The notes under the pieces: generated by a model
Told to the model about the DNA's origin: nothing
What the model saw: only the letters and a program-made list of their open reading frames with translations
The model's database searches: none
In this document: positions 1 through 10,328 of the stretch, piece after piece
Numbering within the stretch: the first letter of the stretch is position 1
Layout of the letters: each line of letters starts with the position of its first letter
NCBI GenBank assembly: GCA_041660965.1
Contig: JBAZVH010000001.1
Span: 310,001 to 374,000 of the forward strand
Length of the DNA: 64,000 nucleotides
Source: Candidatus Gracilibacteria bacterium
GTDB taxonomy: Bacteria > Patescibacteriota > Gracilibacteria > BD1-5 > JAGOOR01
Direction of reading: 5' to 3'
Position numbers and translations under genes: made by a program

Positions 1-1538
1 GAAATGAACGAAAACTTTATAAAAGAAAATGTGATAAAACAGGACAGGAGATGATTTCTGTGTACTCCCCCGAAAAACCCTATAAAATCTACGAACAAAA
101 AATCTGGTGGAGTGATGATTGGTCCCCGATGGAGTATGGTAATATTTTTGATTTTGAGAGGCCATTTTTTGATCAATTTCAAGCTCTGTATGCTGAGACT
201 CCAAAAATGAATCTGTATCATCAACAAAAAAATGAAAATTCAGAATACTCACATCTTTCATCAAGAAATAAGGATTGTTATCTGATAGCGGCATGAAATG
301 ATAATGAAGATTGTTATTATGATACCTATATTCAGCGATGTAGATGAGTGATGGATTCCTGTTTCGTTTTTGATCTCGAAAATTGTTACAGTTGTGTGGA
401 CTGCAAGAACTGTTTTCAATCTTATTTTTGTGAATCCTGTGTGGATTGTCGCGATATCCAACATGCCCAGGACTGTCAGAGCTGCAAAGATTGTTTTTGT
501 TGTTCCTGACTGATAAATAAACAGTATAGCATTCTCAATAAACAATTTTCCAAAGAACAGTACTACGATATAGTAACTGATGAGACAAAAAAAGAACAAG
601 CACAAATCCTCTACCGAGCTCTCTGCCAAAAGACACCAAAGAAATTTATGAAATGATTTAATAATGAATCAGTCACAGGAGATTACGTGCATTTTTCCAA
701 GAATTCATTTCATAATTTTGACTGTACCTATTTAGAAAATAGTAAATATAATACTTGGTTCCATAAAGCTCAAAATTGCTATGATAATTATGGGTGGTGA
801 CTCCCCGCAGAATTTTGTTATGAAAATCAGCTCGTAGGACACTCGGCACATACTGTCTGTTTCTGTTTTAACTGTGCCAATAATATATCGGATGTCTTTT
901 ACTCTATCGACTGCCACAGTATCCGGAACTGTTTTTGATGCATTGCTCTCAAAAGAGGATCTCATTGCATCCTCAATAAGTCTTATTCAATCCAAGAATA
1001 TGAGACGCTCTGTGGAAAGATCATCGATCATATGAGAAGTACAGGAGAATGGTGAGAATTCTTTCCTCATAAACTCTCTCCTTTCTGATACAATGAAACA
1101 GTTGCTAATGAATACTTCCCAATGACAGAAGCTGACGTACGCGCAAAAGGATGGAACTGGCATACAGAAGATACAAAACCCTTTGAAGGAATAGCATATA
1201 CTCCTCTTCCTATATCTCAATACGATGAGAGAATTGTAGGTTTTGAAACAGCACAGAAGAATATTGACGCTGTCCTTGCTGGAACTATTGTGTGTGAGGT
1301 CACAAAGAAGCCCTTTAAAATAATTCAACAGGAACTTCTTTTCTACATAGAAAACAGCATTCCTATTCCTACTAAACATCCTGATCAGAGACATACAGAA
1401 AGAATGGATCTGAGAAATCCTAGAAAGCTCTATGAAAGGAAGTGTGCTGAATGCGGGAAAGATATCGTCACCACGTATGCCTCAAATAGGCAAGAGAAAG
1501 TAGTATGTGAGGAGTGTTATAGGCGATTAGTTTATTAA
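1..1538 (+). CDS. Cys-rich zinc-ribbon protein, 5' end cut off by window
   Basis: Open from the window edge to TAA at 1536-1538 when TGA is read as glycine; about 512 codons are visible. The visible start carries NERKLYKRKCDKTGQEMIS and the C-terminus carries a second copy of the same zinc-ribbon pattern (NPRKLYERKCAECGKDIV followed by CEEC). Between them are many CxxC and CxNC pairs and a WWSDDW segment. The paralogue at 8230-9966 has an additional N-terminal CLLSDKDF segment that this copy probably also has upstream of the window. Such multi-zinc-ribbon proteins are widespread in candidate phyla radiation genomes, but I know no function. Zinc binding is inferred from the paired cysteines. 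The last 570 bases are nearly identical to the paralogue. Confidence 0.85.
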
Positions 1539-1549
1539 TTATATTTTTT

Positions 1550-1945
1550 ATGTCTCGATTGATGAATTCCCGTCGTACTTCGTATGATGTTCATTTCCCC
1601 TATATCACCCTCCAGCTCCTCGATAAGGTACGAGTATTACTAAAAGAATTTCCCGAAATACAAGAAGCATGGATTTTTGGTATTCATGCTCTCTGAAATG
1701 CAAAACCAACTTCTGATATCGATATAGCCCTCTCATGAAAGGTCAATGAAAAACTTCTCCTCCAGATAAATTCGATTCTGCATCAAAAACTCAACATCTC
1801 ACGCAAAACACCCTGTATCCACTATGAAAGCACTGAGATAGTCCTCAGAAATCATATCGAGCGAGATGGTGTCAAAATCTATGATTGTGATGAAGATTTT
1901 TCTGACCCCCATGCCAAGAGGAAGAAACGGGATATTATTTTATAA
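1550..1945 (+). CDS. MNT-type nucleotidyltransferase-like protein
   Basis: 131 residues. The segment WIFGIHALGNAKPTSDIDIA matches the nucleotidyltransferase pattern GSxARGxxxxxSDxDL: the metal-binding DID aspartates are kept, but the serine of the GS motif is isoleucine. Two glycines are TGA (codons around 1696 and 1732). Proteins of this size and type usually transfer a nucleotide to an antibiotic or protein, or act as the antitoxin half of HEPN/MNT pairs. No HEPN partner is adjacent; the downstream gene is an RNA methyltransferase 9 bases away. Substrate unknown, and the altered GS motif leaves activity uncertain. Confidence 0.7.
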
Positions 1946-1954
1946 ACATTTTCC

Positions 1955-3490
1955 ATGAAAAAGAACGAGATACTCTCAAATATTACTGTAGAAAAACTGA
2001 TTCTCTGAGGTACAGGTCTTGCGACAGATCCGACATCCGGGAAAAGGATTATTATTTCTGGTGGAGCCATCCCGTGAAGTGTGGTCGATATCCGTGTAGT
2101 AAAAAATCGGTCAAATCGTATCGAAGGACAAATTCTCAATGTGGTGAAGAAATCCCCACTCGAAGCATCGCTTCCAGAGCATTTTCAGGTCTATGGAGGA
2201 TGCCGATGGCTCCCAATTCCTTATGAAGAACAGACAAAAATAAAAGAACAACAAATTCGAGAAGTCTTTCATCATGTGCCAGAACTTACCAAAAATACCG
2301 CGTGGCATCCAATTCAAGCATCACCAGAAATACACGGATATCGCAATAAGGTAGAATTTAGCTGGGGAAAATATATCTCCTGACGAGAATGAATTCACGC
2401 GGAATATCGATTTGGATTCCACGCTGCAGGACAATTTGATAGAATCGTGGATTGCAGCTATTGTGTTCTCGGTGATGAGATAACCAATACTCTCTTTCAT
2501 ATTTTTGATCAGTTTGCACGAGAAAGTCGACTCCCAACCTATGATACCAAGATGTATCAATGATTTTGGCGACACCTCGTCATCCGACGAGGCAAAAAGA
2601 CCAATGAAACGATGGTGATTCTCTCAGTGAATACTCATTTTCTCTGAGAAAAAACAGATTCAGTGGTAGAAGATTTTCGCATAGCGTTGAAATCGCTCAT
2701 TCATATTTTTGAAGAGAAGAAGATAACCGTTGATTCGTTTTATCTCCTCCACAACACTGGTCGAGCCGATATTGTCCAATGAGACTACGAACTTATCAGT
2801 TGAAGTCCCACTATTTCTGAAAAACTCTTTGACCTGACCTTTGATATCAGCCCTCGGAGCTTTTTTCAAACAAACACCCTTGGTGCTGAAGTACTCTACA
2901 AGACGACACAGGAACTGATCCAGACAAAGAACCCAATTATTTTTGACCTCTACGCTGGGACAGGCACTATTGGCATGATCGTAGCAGGACAAGCACAAAA
3001 AGTATACTCTGTAGAAATAGTTGCTTCCGCGAGCGAGGATAATGTAAGAAATCTTGAGAAGAATACAATCAAAAATGTGGAGGTCATCAACGCTCCGGTA
3101 GAGGATTTTCTCAAGGAATGGAAAAATAAAAGTTATAGTCATCCGCCTAGGCGGAACAGTCATAGGATTGAATTTGATATTAATTCACAGAAAAAAAATA
3201 CCATACAACTCTGAACTCTGAACTCTGAACTCTGAACTGGCGAAGCCCCCGATGTCATAATTATAGATCCGCCGAGAGCTGGTATGCATCCTGATGCTCC
3301 ATCCATTATTCGAGAATTTTTACCAAAAGAAATCATCTATGTCAGTTGCAATCCTGCCACTCTTGCTCGAGACCTCATCATTCTCTGTGGAGAAAACAAC
3401 TATACTCTGACTGATATTGTGCCAGTGGATATGTTCCCTCATACGCACCATATTGAGACAATTGTACGACTTGAGAAGCAAGAGATATAA
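1955..3490 (+). CDS. RlmD/TrmA-family RNA (uracil-5-)-methyltransferase
   Basis: 511 residues. It has an N-terminal TRAM-like domain (about residues 10-60), a methyl-donor motif FDLYAGTGTIG, DPPRAG, and the catalytic cysteine in VSCNPATLARDL. The family forms 5-methyluridine in 23S rRNA or tRNA. The N-terminal iron-sulfur cysteines of RlmD are mostly missing: only GGCRW and CSYC remain, so the cluster is probably absent. About 35 residues between KEW and PDVIIIDPPRAG are encoded by repeats (a CCGCCTAGGCGG palindrome, a CATAG repeat and a CTCTGAA heptamer array) inserted in frame, and two of their TGA codons are read as Gly. The start ATG follows a T/C-rich leader. The exact target (RlmD, RlmC or TrmA role) is unresolved. 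Confidence 0.9.
3133..3238 (+). repeat. In-frame repeat insertion within the methyltransferase gene
   Basis: This stretch holds GTCATCCGCCTAGGCGGA (a perfect 12-base palindrome, shared with 8115-8132), a cataggattg tail also seen near 55030, and 4.5 copies of the heptamer CTCTGAA at 3210-3240. It breaks a conserved core of the methyltransferase yet keeps the frame open under code 25. Confidence 0.8.
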
Positions 3491-3541
3491 TAAATTTTTC
3501 ATGTATTGCTTTCCAGAATAAAATCACGATACTTATTTCCT

Positions 3542-4111
3542 ATGAAAGAAATAAATTTTAGTACTCTCTTGGAAGTTCAGCGAGATCATCTCGACAAACT
3601 CAACCTGATAGTGAAAGATGCGATAAAGGAAGAAGGACTTATTGTCAATAAGATCGCATGACCAGGTGCGGAAAAGGTATCTACAGCACAAAGAACGGCT
3701 GATTGGATTACATGGTTTAGTGGTAGTATGCCATTTTTAGTACTCAATGCAGTATTATTTGGAATATGGATTCTCATAAACACTTTTCCTATTGGCATAC
3801 CATTTTTTGATCCCTATCCTTTCGGTCTTCTCACGATGATTGTGTCATTAGAGGCCATTTTTTTATCGTGCTTTGTCTTGATTAGTCAAAACCGACAAGA
3901 AGAGAAGGACCGTCAGAGAAGCGAAAATGACTATCTCATCAATCTCAAAGCCGAAATAGAAGTCAGAAGTCTTCATCAAAAAGTCGATCTCTTATTACAG
4001 GAACAAATAGAAACACTCTATGATACCCAGGCACAACAAATAAAAATGCTCGAAGAAATCACGAAAAAGCTTAAACATATGCCAAAAAATCAATGAAAAT
4101 CAAGATTGTAA
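3542..4111 (+). CDS. DUF1003 family membrane protein
   Basis: 189 residues. DUF1003 core: ADWITWFSGSMPFLVLNAVL, then two transmembrane helices (about residues 60-80 and 93-113), the SQNRQEEKDR stretch and a charged C-terminal helix rich in Glu and Lys. Reading TGA at 4094-4096 as Gly extends the protein five codons to TAA at 4109; another TGA-encoded glycine lies at 3665. DUF1003 proteins are small inner-membrane proteins of unknown function. The neighbours give no further clue. Confidence 0.88.
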
Positions 4112-4129
4112 TCAATCTTATAAATACAT

Positions 4130-4156
4130 TTGCAAAAAAATCTATACTTATATAAT
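4130..4156 (+). promoter_or_regulatory. Putative promoter of rpmG
   Basis: TTGCAA at 4130-4135 and TATAAT at 4151-4156 with a 15-base spacer, 26 bases before the rpmG start. The short spacer lowers confidence. Confidence 0.45.
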
Positions 4157-4181
4157 ACCCCTGTTTTTCTAATTCTTTCAT

Positions 4182-4394
4182 ATGGCAAAAGGTAAATCAC
4201 AAAAGTTTAAACTCATCTCTCTCGAGTCAGGTCGTGAATGCGGATATCTCCGTGTCAATCCTGTCGACATGGATAAGACAAAAAAATATAAAAAGTTTGA
4301 TAAAAATGTTCGTCATCATGTCGAATGTAAGATTGTTCCTATCAAAAAGGGTGGTACAAAAGCTCTCTTGAATTCTAAAAAAGCTGGAGAATAG
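4182..4394 (+). CDS. rpmG: 50S ribosomal protein L33
   Basis: 70 residues. The body aligns with bacterial bL33: KFKLISLESGRECGYLRVN corresponds to KIKLVSSAGTGHFYTTTKN, and KYKKFDKNVRHHVECK corresponds to KLELKKFDPVVRQHVIYKE. The zinc cysteines of some L33 forms are absent, as in the zinc-free type. The C-terminus is about 15 residues longer than in E. coli. It has its own promoter-like sequence and a strong terminator right after it, so it is monocistronic. There is no Shine-Dalgarno sequence; the start is preceded by a T-rich leader (ttctttcat). Confidence 0.88.
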   Translation: MAKGKSQKFKLISLESGRECGYLRVNPVDMDKTKKYKKFDKNVRHHVECKIVPIKKGGTKALLNSKKAGE

Positions 4395-4410
4395 TATGCA
4401 TAATTATTTC

Positions 4411-4439
4411 AAAACCTCCGCTAGTAGCGGAGGTTTTTT
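4411..4439 (+). terminator. Rho-independent terminator after rpmG
   Basis: A ten-base-pair stem (aacctccgct / agcggaggtt) with a 3-base loop, followed by a T run. The A run on the other side suggests it may also serve the converging minus-strand gene. Confidence 0.9.
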
Positions 4440-4470
4440 ATTGTATCCTCATCTACATAAAGTGAATCTA

Positions 4471-4905
4471 CTAGAGGAATGAAAACCACTCCTGAAATTT
4501 CGCCCCTAAATAGGGGATTTCTGATCGCTGCTCTTCTCGTGCTCGAAGAGCATAGATAATCAGCGCTACGATGTACATAATCCACAGCAATGGCAAAATA
4601 GGAAACAATATAAATTGCAATATTTCACAGATAAATATCGTCACATGGAGTCCGAGTGCCTGTCTGAGATGAAAGAGTTCATATTCATTATTTTGAGAGG
4701 TGATACCAAAATATGCTATGAACCACCCAATTATCGTCATATAGCCAACAATCGAACGAAGATTTTTTTCTTTCTCTGCTTGTTGCAATACTATTTTTGC
4801 ATCAGCCTGAAAATCTTTAAATTTTTCTTTTGGTGTTTTCACTCACTGTGCTGCTGATTTTTTTGCTGTTTTTTGCGTAGAAGCTGGGTTTTTTTTGACT
4901 GGCAT
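4471..4905 (-). CDS. Small membrane protein, DUF4870/Tic20-like
   Basis: 144 residues from ATG at 4905, in frame through a TGA codon near residue 21, to TAG. A Lys/Ala-rich cytoplasmic N-terminus is followed by three hydrophobic segments: GYMTIIGWFIAYFGI, LHVTIFICEILQFILF and LLWIMYIVALIIYAL. The FHLRQALGLHV segment between helices 1 and 2 is typical of DUF4870-like proteins (F-H-x-R-Q). Function unknown. It lies 21 bases after ssb on the same strand, so the two are probably cotranscribed. Confidence 0.75.
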
Positions 4906-4926
4906 AAGAGAAAAATATTAAAGAAA

Positions 4927-5388
4927 TTAAAATGGAACATCTTCGATAGAAACGCGCTCTTCCTGTGGTGGAATCGTGGTATGAACAGCAGCATTTTCTT
5001 CACTTGATGATGATGTGGGATCACTAGCAGGTGAATGAAACCCTTCTCAACTTGATCCCTTTGGTGTCAGCATAATCATATCTTCCACTACTACTTCCGT
5101 TTTATATTTTTTTTGACCAGCTTGGTCTTCCCAGCTTCTTGTCTGAATACGCCCTTCGATATAGAGCTTATTTCATTTATGCACATACTGCTCTGCAATC
5201 TCAGCGAGTTTCCCAAACATCACGACATTATGATATTCTGGGACATCCTGCTGAACACCAGCGCTATCTGTATAGCGACGATTGGTGGCAATAGAAAAGT
5301 TAGCAACACGCTGACCATTTGGGAGCGCACGGACCTCTGGATCTCCAGTGGTATTGCCGATGAGCTGAGCTCGATTGAGAGAGTACAT
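4927..5388 (-). CDS. ssb: Single-stranded DNA-binding protein
   Basis: 153 residues. It starts MYSLNRAQLIGNTTGDPEVR, the usual SSB start, with an OB fold to about residue 110. A low-complexity acidic/serine tail ends in EDVPF, the conserved acidic tip that recruits replication and repair proteins. Two TGA glycines interrupt it under the standard code (around 5172 and 5050). It binds single-stranded DNA during replication, recombination and repair. Confidence 0.95.
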
Positions 5389-5470
5389 ACGATGAAAATA
5401 AAGAATTAAAACAGTGCCCCCTAATTATAGACCGTGGGGGCGTGAATCAATACGTCTCCATTTTTTATAC

Positions 5471-5500
5471 TTGCAAATATTATTTTATATTTTTTAATAT
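5471..5500 (+). promoter_or_regulatory. Putative promoter of the LysM gene
   Basis: TTGCAA at 5471-5476 and TAATAT at 5495-5500, spacer 18, in the divergent spacer between ssb and the LysM gene. Confidence 0.4.
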
Positions 5501-5529
5501 ATTTGATTTCTAAAACGAGGTAGTGTATC

Positions 5530-6576
5530 ATGAGCACGATGCGTACTCTGCACAACAATTACTGACCCATAAAAAACCCTTTTTGGAAAATGGCGACCAA
5601 TGGGAAAGTGCTTTTAACAGCTTCTGGTGCTCTTATGTTATGTGTCAGCAGTGTGCGTGATAAGGTCGGAGATATCCTCGATCATATCGGTCCCAAACAG
5701 ACGCATGAAGCTATCGAGGTCCATCCAAATAGAACTCTGAAAGAAGCGGCAAAAAGAGCAAAACTCTGGGAAAAATCACCAGAACACACTTCTTATGTGG
5801 TACATAGGGTCGCTCACTGAGATACATTGGGATTCATCTCAATAAAATATAATGTTTCTTTATCAAAAATTCTCTGAATGAATAAAAATATCACTTCTCC
5901 AGGTATAATACGAGAAGGAATGGATATCCTAATACCCATGAGAAATGATGATTCTGCATCTACCACTCAATCTCAGAAATGAGTACTAAAAAACCATAAA
6001 AAAGTCGAACAAATAGGGTCTGACCATGAAGAAAATCTCCAAAAATATCTCGATACAATATTGAGAAAATACCCCAATCATACTCCAAAAAATTCTGTAA
6101 CATGAAAGGCGGTTATTAGATCTGCTAAAAAATTTGACATACCATGGTCTACATTGATGGCAATAATGCAAAACGATAGTCACTTTGGAACACAATGAAA
6201 ATGAAGAAACAATAACAATCCAGGAAACTATGGACAAACCGATGAGAAAGATGCAAAGGGTATTACTGTATCTGGTTATAAAACTATCGATGAATGAATC
6301 GATGCTGTATCAAGAAATATATTACATAGAATACGTGCTTGCCAAAAAATATGCTGAAAATGATATACGCCATCTACGCATGAAATCGTATCGGGCGTAA
6401 TACAACAAGGCCATCATAAGTGAGAACGATTTTTTTGAGCATATATGACTCATTCTTCATGACCCAATTCCGTAGCATATATAGAAGATATGATACGAAC
6501 TAATTTTTCAAACCATTCAAAAAATCACTTGAAAACCCACAACGGTGCGGGTGGTGGTACTCTTACAAAAAACTAG
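5530..6576 (+). CDS. LysM-domain cell-wall protein with glucosaminidase-like region
   Basis: 348 residues. Start chosen at the first in-frame ATG because GAGG lies 9 bases upstream, one of few Shine-Dalgarno-like sites in the window. A hydrophobic segment (GKVLLTASGALMLCVSS, about residues 25-40) serves as signal or anchor. A LysM domain follows (about residues 88-135, VVHRVAHGDTLGFISIKYN to GMDILIPM). The C-terminal region contains IPWSTLMAIMQNDSHFGT and RRNNNPGNYG, which recalls N-acetylglucosaminidase and lysozyme-like peptidoglycan hydrolases (R-N-N-N-P-G-N). Many glycines, including two in the GKGRRNNNPG stretch, are TGA. Peptidoglycan binding is likely; hydrolytic activity is inferred. 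Confidence 0.8.
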
Positions 6577-6586
6577 TATCTATTTT

Positions 6587-6997
6587 TTAAATATACATCA
6601 GTATTGCCGCCACAAAGACACCGACGATACTGCCAGCAAGTGTCTCTGATGGCAAGTGCCCGAGAGATTCATTGAGTTTTTTTTCACCTCGAATATTATT
6701 GAGTGCATGGGCATGCAATCCTGACTGGTATCGGATATTCATCGCATCATAGATGACGATAGCTGCAAAGACAAGAACGATAGCAAAAAGATCATCAAAT
6801 GGACCATATTTTATACCGACTGCCGTAGCCACACTTGCGACAAGTGATGAATGTCCGCTCGGCATACCGCCAGTTGAGAGCATGCTCCCAATATTAAATG
6901 CATCTTTTCTCCATAAGAAAACGCCTTTAAAAACCGTCGCTACCACATAGGCAACAAAGGGGATAAAGACAATATACGTATAGAAAAAATGATTCAT
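6587..6997 (-). CDS. Divergent PAP2 / DUF212 family membrane protein
   Basis: 136 residues with four hydrophobic segments. GGMPSGHSSLVASVATAVG is the PSGHS motif of the PAP2 phosphatase superfamily, and the VIYDAMNIRYQSGLHA and LNESLGH...ETLAGSIVG segments match the YuiD/DUF212 subfamily. These proteins probably dephosphorylate lipid pyrophosphates, but no substrate is proven. The start is 3 bases after the greA stop, so the two form an operon. No TGA codon interrupts it. Confidence 0.88.
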   Translation of the reverse strand: MNHFFYTYIVFIPFVAYVVATVFKGVFLWRKDAFNIGSMLSTGGMPSGHSSLVASVATAVGIKYGPFDDLFAIVLVFAAIVIYDAMNIRYQSGLHAHALNNIRGEKKLNESLGHLPSETLAGSIVGVFVAAILMYI

Positions 6998-7000
6998 ATT

Positions 7001-7471
7001 TTATGCAATATCAATAAGCTTGTAGTGAAAAGGTCATGAAAGTGCGACACCAGCTACATCTTCCCCGGCACTTTTTCCAATAACAGCCATGCCAATAGGA
7101 GATTCATTTGAGAGACGATTCTCTAGTATATCTGCTTCTGTGCTTCCGACGAGTGTAAAGACTTTTTTTGTACCATCGATATCGAGCGTGAAGGTGCTGC
7201 CGATAGTGATAGTGTTATTTTTCTTTGCTTTTTTATCGATGTCCAATATCTCATAGTTTTCAAAGATATCTTCTATTTCAGAAATACGCATTTCAATAGC
7301 TGCTTGCTCATCACGAGCAGACTGATACTCAGAATTTTCTGAGAGATCTCAATACGCAATAGCGATTTTAAGTTTCTCAGCGATCTCTACACGAGTGACG
7401 TTTTGGAGATTTTCTAATTCTTTTTGGAGGCGTTCGAGACCTTCTCGGGTAAGTTGATGTTTTTTGGACAT
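7001..7471 (-). CDS. greA: Transcription elongation factor GreA
   Basis: 156 residues, the usual GreA length. The N-terminal coiled coil starts MSKKHQLTREGLERLQKEL; the YGDLSENSEYQSARDEQA loop carries the acidic tip residues that enter the RNA polymerase secondary channel. The C-terminal FKBP-like domain has ESPIGMAVIGKSAGEDV. Two glycines are TGA (in AYGDLSEN and near the C-terminus). It rescues backtracked RNA polymerase by stimulating transcript cleavage. Confidence 0.96.
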
Positions 7472-7507
7472 AGGGAATAAGTAAGTAATAAAATGATTAT
7501 AGAAAAA

Positions 7508-7993
7508 TTATTGTGAAAGTAAACCTCTGAGCTTATTGTATTCATCTTTCAAAACCTCAAAACCGAGCACAGTGCCATCGATATCCGTCACAAATCGAAC
7601 AATTTGATTATCTGTATTTTTATCATTGAGAAAGAAAACTTTTCCAAATGGTTCATCAACTTCAGAAAAAGTATAAATACTGCTGAGGAGTGAGAGATTT
7701 TTCTTAATCGTGATATAATCATCGTGGAAGATGTACATCCGAATCCTATCAGAAGTTTTGATATCGACATCTAGACGAAACACGGAAACTCCAAAAATAT
7801 CTTTTTGTGAGGAGCTGGCAAAAGTATACGCTTTCTTTATGATGTCGAGCGTTTTCGTGGAAGCAATACTGGTTGTATTCCTCTGAATGATTTGAGGTGT
7901 TTCCTCACTCTGTGATCGGAAAAAAAGTACAATCAAACTGAAGGCAAAAATCCCTGTACACAGAAAGATGATGTAGGCAATAGTTCTTAGCAT
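7508..7993 (-). CDS. Single-pass membrane protein, unknown
   Basis: 161 residues from ATG at 7993; a TTG start at 8026 is possible. One transmembrane helix (about residues 5-27, IAYIIFLCTGIFAFSLIVLFF) is followed by a 130-residue domain probably outside the cell. I recognise no family. The region has mixed alpha/beta composition with acidic VTDIDGTVLGFEVLKDEYN near the end. It lies 36 bases upstream of greA on the same strand and may be cotranscribed with it. Confidence 0.75.
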   Translation of the reverse strand: MLRTIAYIIFLCTGIFAFSLIVLFFRSQSEETPQIIQRNTTSIASTKTLDIIKKAYTFASSSQKDIFGVSVFRLDVDIKTSDRIRMYIFHDDYITIKKNLSLLSSIYTFSEVDEPFGKVFFLNDKNTDNQIVRFVTDIDGTVLGFEVLKDEYNKLRGLLSQ

Positions 7994-8099
7994 ATTCTGA
8001 TAATAATAAAAGAGAGAAAAAAGCAAGCATTTATGCCTTTTTTTGATACATTATTGAGAGATATTGATTCGACAATATATAAAAAATCAACAAATTAAA

Positions 8100-8205
8100 G
8101 AATAGTGATAGTAAAAGTCATCCGCCTAGGCGGATAGGAAAGAATTGGTTTTTCGTCATTCCTGCCCCGCCTTTGGCGGGATCTTACTCCGGCAGGAATC
8201 TATCC
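8100..8205. repeat. Intergenic palindromic repeats
   Basis: Two hairpin elements. GTCATCCGCCTAGGCGGA at 8115-8132 is shared with the insertion at 3139. About 8158-8200 forms a nested hairpin: ATTCCTGCC pairs with GGCAGGAAT, and inside it CCCGCC TTT GGCGGG. They lie just after the stop of the Cys-rich gene on the minus strand and could also act as a terminator. Confidence 0.7.
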
Positions 8206-8229
8206 CGTCATAAATCAAAAAACAGATAC

Positions 8230-9966
8230 CTAATAAACGAGCTTTCTATAACACTCTTCACACACCACCTTCTCTGGTGTATCTGGAGCATAGGTCGTAA
8301 TTATATTCTTTTTGCACTCAGAACAAGTCCTCTCATAGAGCGTCCTGGGGTTTCTTAAATCCATTCTCTCTGTATGCCTCTGATCTGGGTGTTTGGTAGG
8401 AACTGGTATTCCATTCTCAATATAGAATGCCAATTCTTGTTTGATAATCTTAAATGGCTTTCCTGTGACTTCACACTGAATAATTCAGTTCAGACACTCA
8501 TTGATATTCTTGGTGGCTATATCAAATCCTACCACTCTCTCATCATACTGAGATATGGGCAGAGGAGTATATGTTATTCCTTCAAAGGGTTTTGCATCTT
8601 CTGTATACCAATTCCATCCTTTTGCGCGTACGTCAGCTTCTGTCATTGGGAAGTATTCATTAGCAACTGTTTCATTGTATCAAAAAGGAGAGAGTTCATG
8701 AGGAAAGAATTCTCACCACTCCCCCGTACTTCTCATATGGTCGATGATCTTTCCACAGAGAGTTTCGTATTCTTGGGTGGAGTAGGATTTGTTGAGGATG
8801 CAGTGATGTTCATGAGAGTGAAGACCGACACATCAAAATAGATTATTGCTGTTCATACAGCCCCACGTATACCAACCATCCTTCATGTCAAGACAGGCAT
8901 AATTATATCAAGAAGAATGTAAATTCACACCTCAGCATATTCCTTCTAAAGTCCACTCAGAACCAGGATTGTAAATTGTAGTATCATAACAATTTTTATT
9001 CTCATATGCTGTTACACAATATCGGCAATCCTTTGCTTTTACAGCATCAAAACACATAAAACAATTCTGACAATCTTGTAAATCATCACCGACACAATTT
9101 TCACTATGGAGATTCCAGTTTTCCCTTAAAACTCATGTATGAATCAAATTTGAAAACGCGGAAAGTGCCTTTTGAAACGCATCATAATTTTCAAATATAT
9201 TCTTTTGAGTTCTTTCAAATTCTTCCCGAGAAACAGGTTTATTGTAAATATAATAATTTTTTGATATCATTCACCAACAAAATAAGCAATTCGTACATTG
9301 CCGACAATTATATATAAAACTACTAATAGAACAGTCAAAACACCGGATTGCCCACCGACAATTATTTATGTTTTTACAAAAAGCACATTGATAACAAAAT
9401 TGTGCATATTCTGTGTCATACAAATCAATACTATTTTCTACATATTTCAAGGTAGTTGAATAATATACGTCACGACAAAACCAAATATCAGCTCATATAT
9501 ATATATTTTTTGATTCGCCAGTAAATTGTGTATAAGGTGAATTTTCATTATTTACAGTAAGAAGACTTGGGAAAGGGACCTCCAAAGACAGTTGTCTAAA
9601 CTGTTCGAAAAATGTAGTATCAAAATCAAATATTTTCCCATAATCCAGAGGGGACCAGCTATCGGACCACCACTCACTTTGTTCGTATATTTTATAGGGT
9701 CATAAGGGATTATAAACGGAAATAATTTCTTTCCCGGATAAATCACATTTTCTCTTATAGAGCTTCCTTTCATTCCGAAACATTAACCTCCTTTTTTCTC
9801 TTTCTTCTGGGCACAAAGTCGGACTCGGGATACTATATTTTTTCCCTCCAAAAATAGGAGAGATCTTATCATAAAACTCCAAATCTTTGTTCGTGACTAC
9901 AAAATCCTTATCTGATAAGAGACATTTTTTGGTTTCAATAATTTTTTCTCAGGGTGGTATAATCAT
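8230..9966 (-). CDS. Cys-rich zinc-ribbon protein, full length
   Basis: 578 residues from ATG at 9966 (MIIPPGEKIIETKKCLLSD) to TAA at 8230, with several TGA glycines. The N-terminus has KKCLLSDKDFVVTNKDLEFY, then CPEEREKRRLMFRNERKLYK, KCDLSGKEIISVY and WWSD; the middle is rich in CxxC and NCxxC pairs; the C-terminus is a last zinc ribbon (CSECKKNI with CEEC). It is the inverted paralogue of the gene at the left edge. The C-terminal 190 codons are nearly identical in DNA; the middle is divergent. Many weak zinc-ribbon repeats suggest a scaffold or sensor, but function is unknown. Confidence 0.85.
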
Positions 9967-10044
9967 ACTGCAAGGTTTATTATGTTTAGAGAAAGAAAAA
10001 ATCAATGGCACGACGGTAAAAAATAAATCTCATAAAAAATCCGT

Positions 10045-10074
10045 TTGCAAAAATGATTTTTTAGATACTATACA
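10045..10074 (+). promoter_or_regulatory. Putative tRNA-Met promoter
   Basis: TTGCAA at 10045-10050 and TATACA at 10069-10074, spacer 18, ending 6 bases before the tRNA. Confidence 0.4.
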
Positions 10075-10080
10075 GGGCGT

Positions 10081-10155
10081 GCCAATGTAGCTCAGCGGTA
10101 GAGCACAGGACTCATAACCCTGTGGTCGGCGGTTCGACTCCACCCATTGGCACCA
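10081..10155 (+). tRNA. tRNA-Met (CAT)
   Basis: Acceptor arm GCCAATG pairs with CATTGGC, followed by A and an encoded CCA. The D arm is TAGCTCAGCGGTAGAGC and the T arm GGTTCGACTCC. The anticodon loop CTCATAA gives CAT. The G1-C72 pair and the lack of three G-C pairs in the anticodon stem argue against the initiator tRNA; the innermost stem pair is an A-C mismatch. A lysidine-modified tRNA-Ile2 cannot be excluded by sequence alone. Confidence 0.9.
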
Positions 10156-10252
10156 AATTCAGAAAAACAAAAGAGGAAATTGAAAAAGTTTTGCTTTTCG
10201 GTTATTTTTTTTATAATCCACGAGCTAAACACAAACAATGTCCATTGTTTTT

Positions 10253-10328
10253 GCCACCATAGCTCAGCTGGTAGAGCGGCGGTCTTGTAAACCGCAGGTC
10301 ATCGGTTCGATCCCGATTGGTGGCTCCA
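10253..10328 (+). tRNA. tRNA-Thr (TGT)
   Basis: Acceptor GCCACCA pairs with TGGTGGC; discriminator T; CCA encoded. The anticodon stem-loop GCGGT CTTGTAA ACCGC gives TGT. It is second in a cluster of three tRNAs. Confidence 0.95.
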
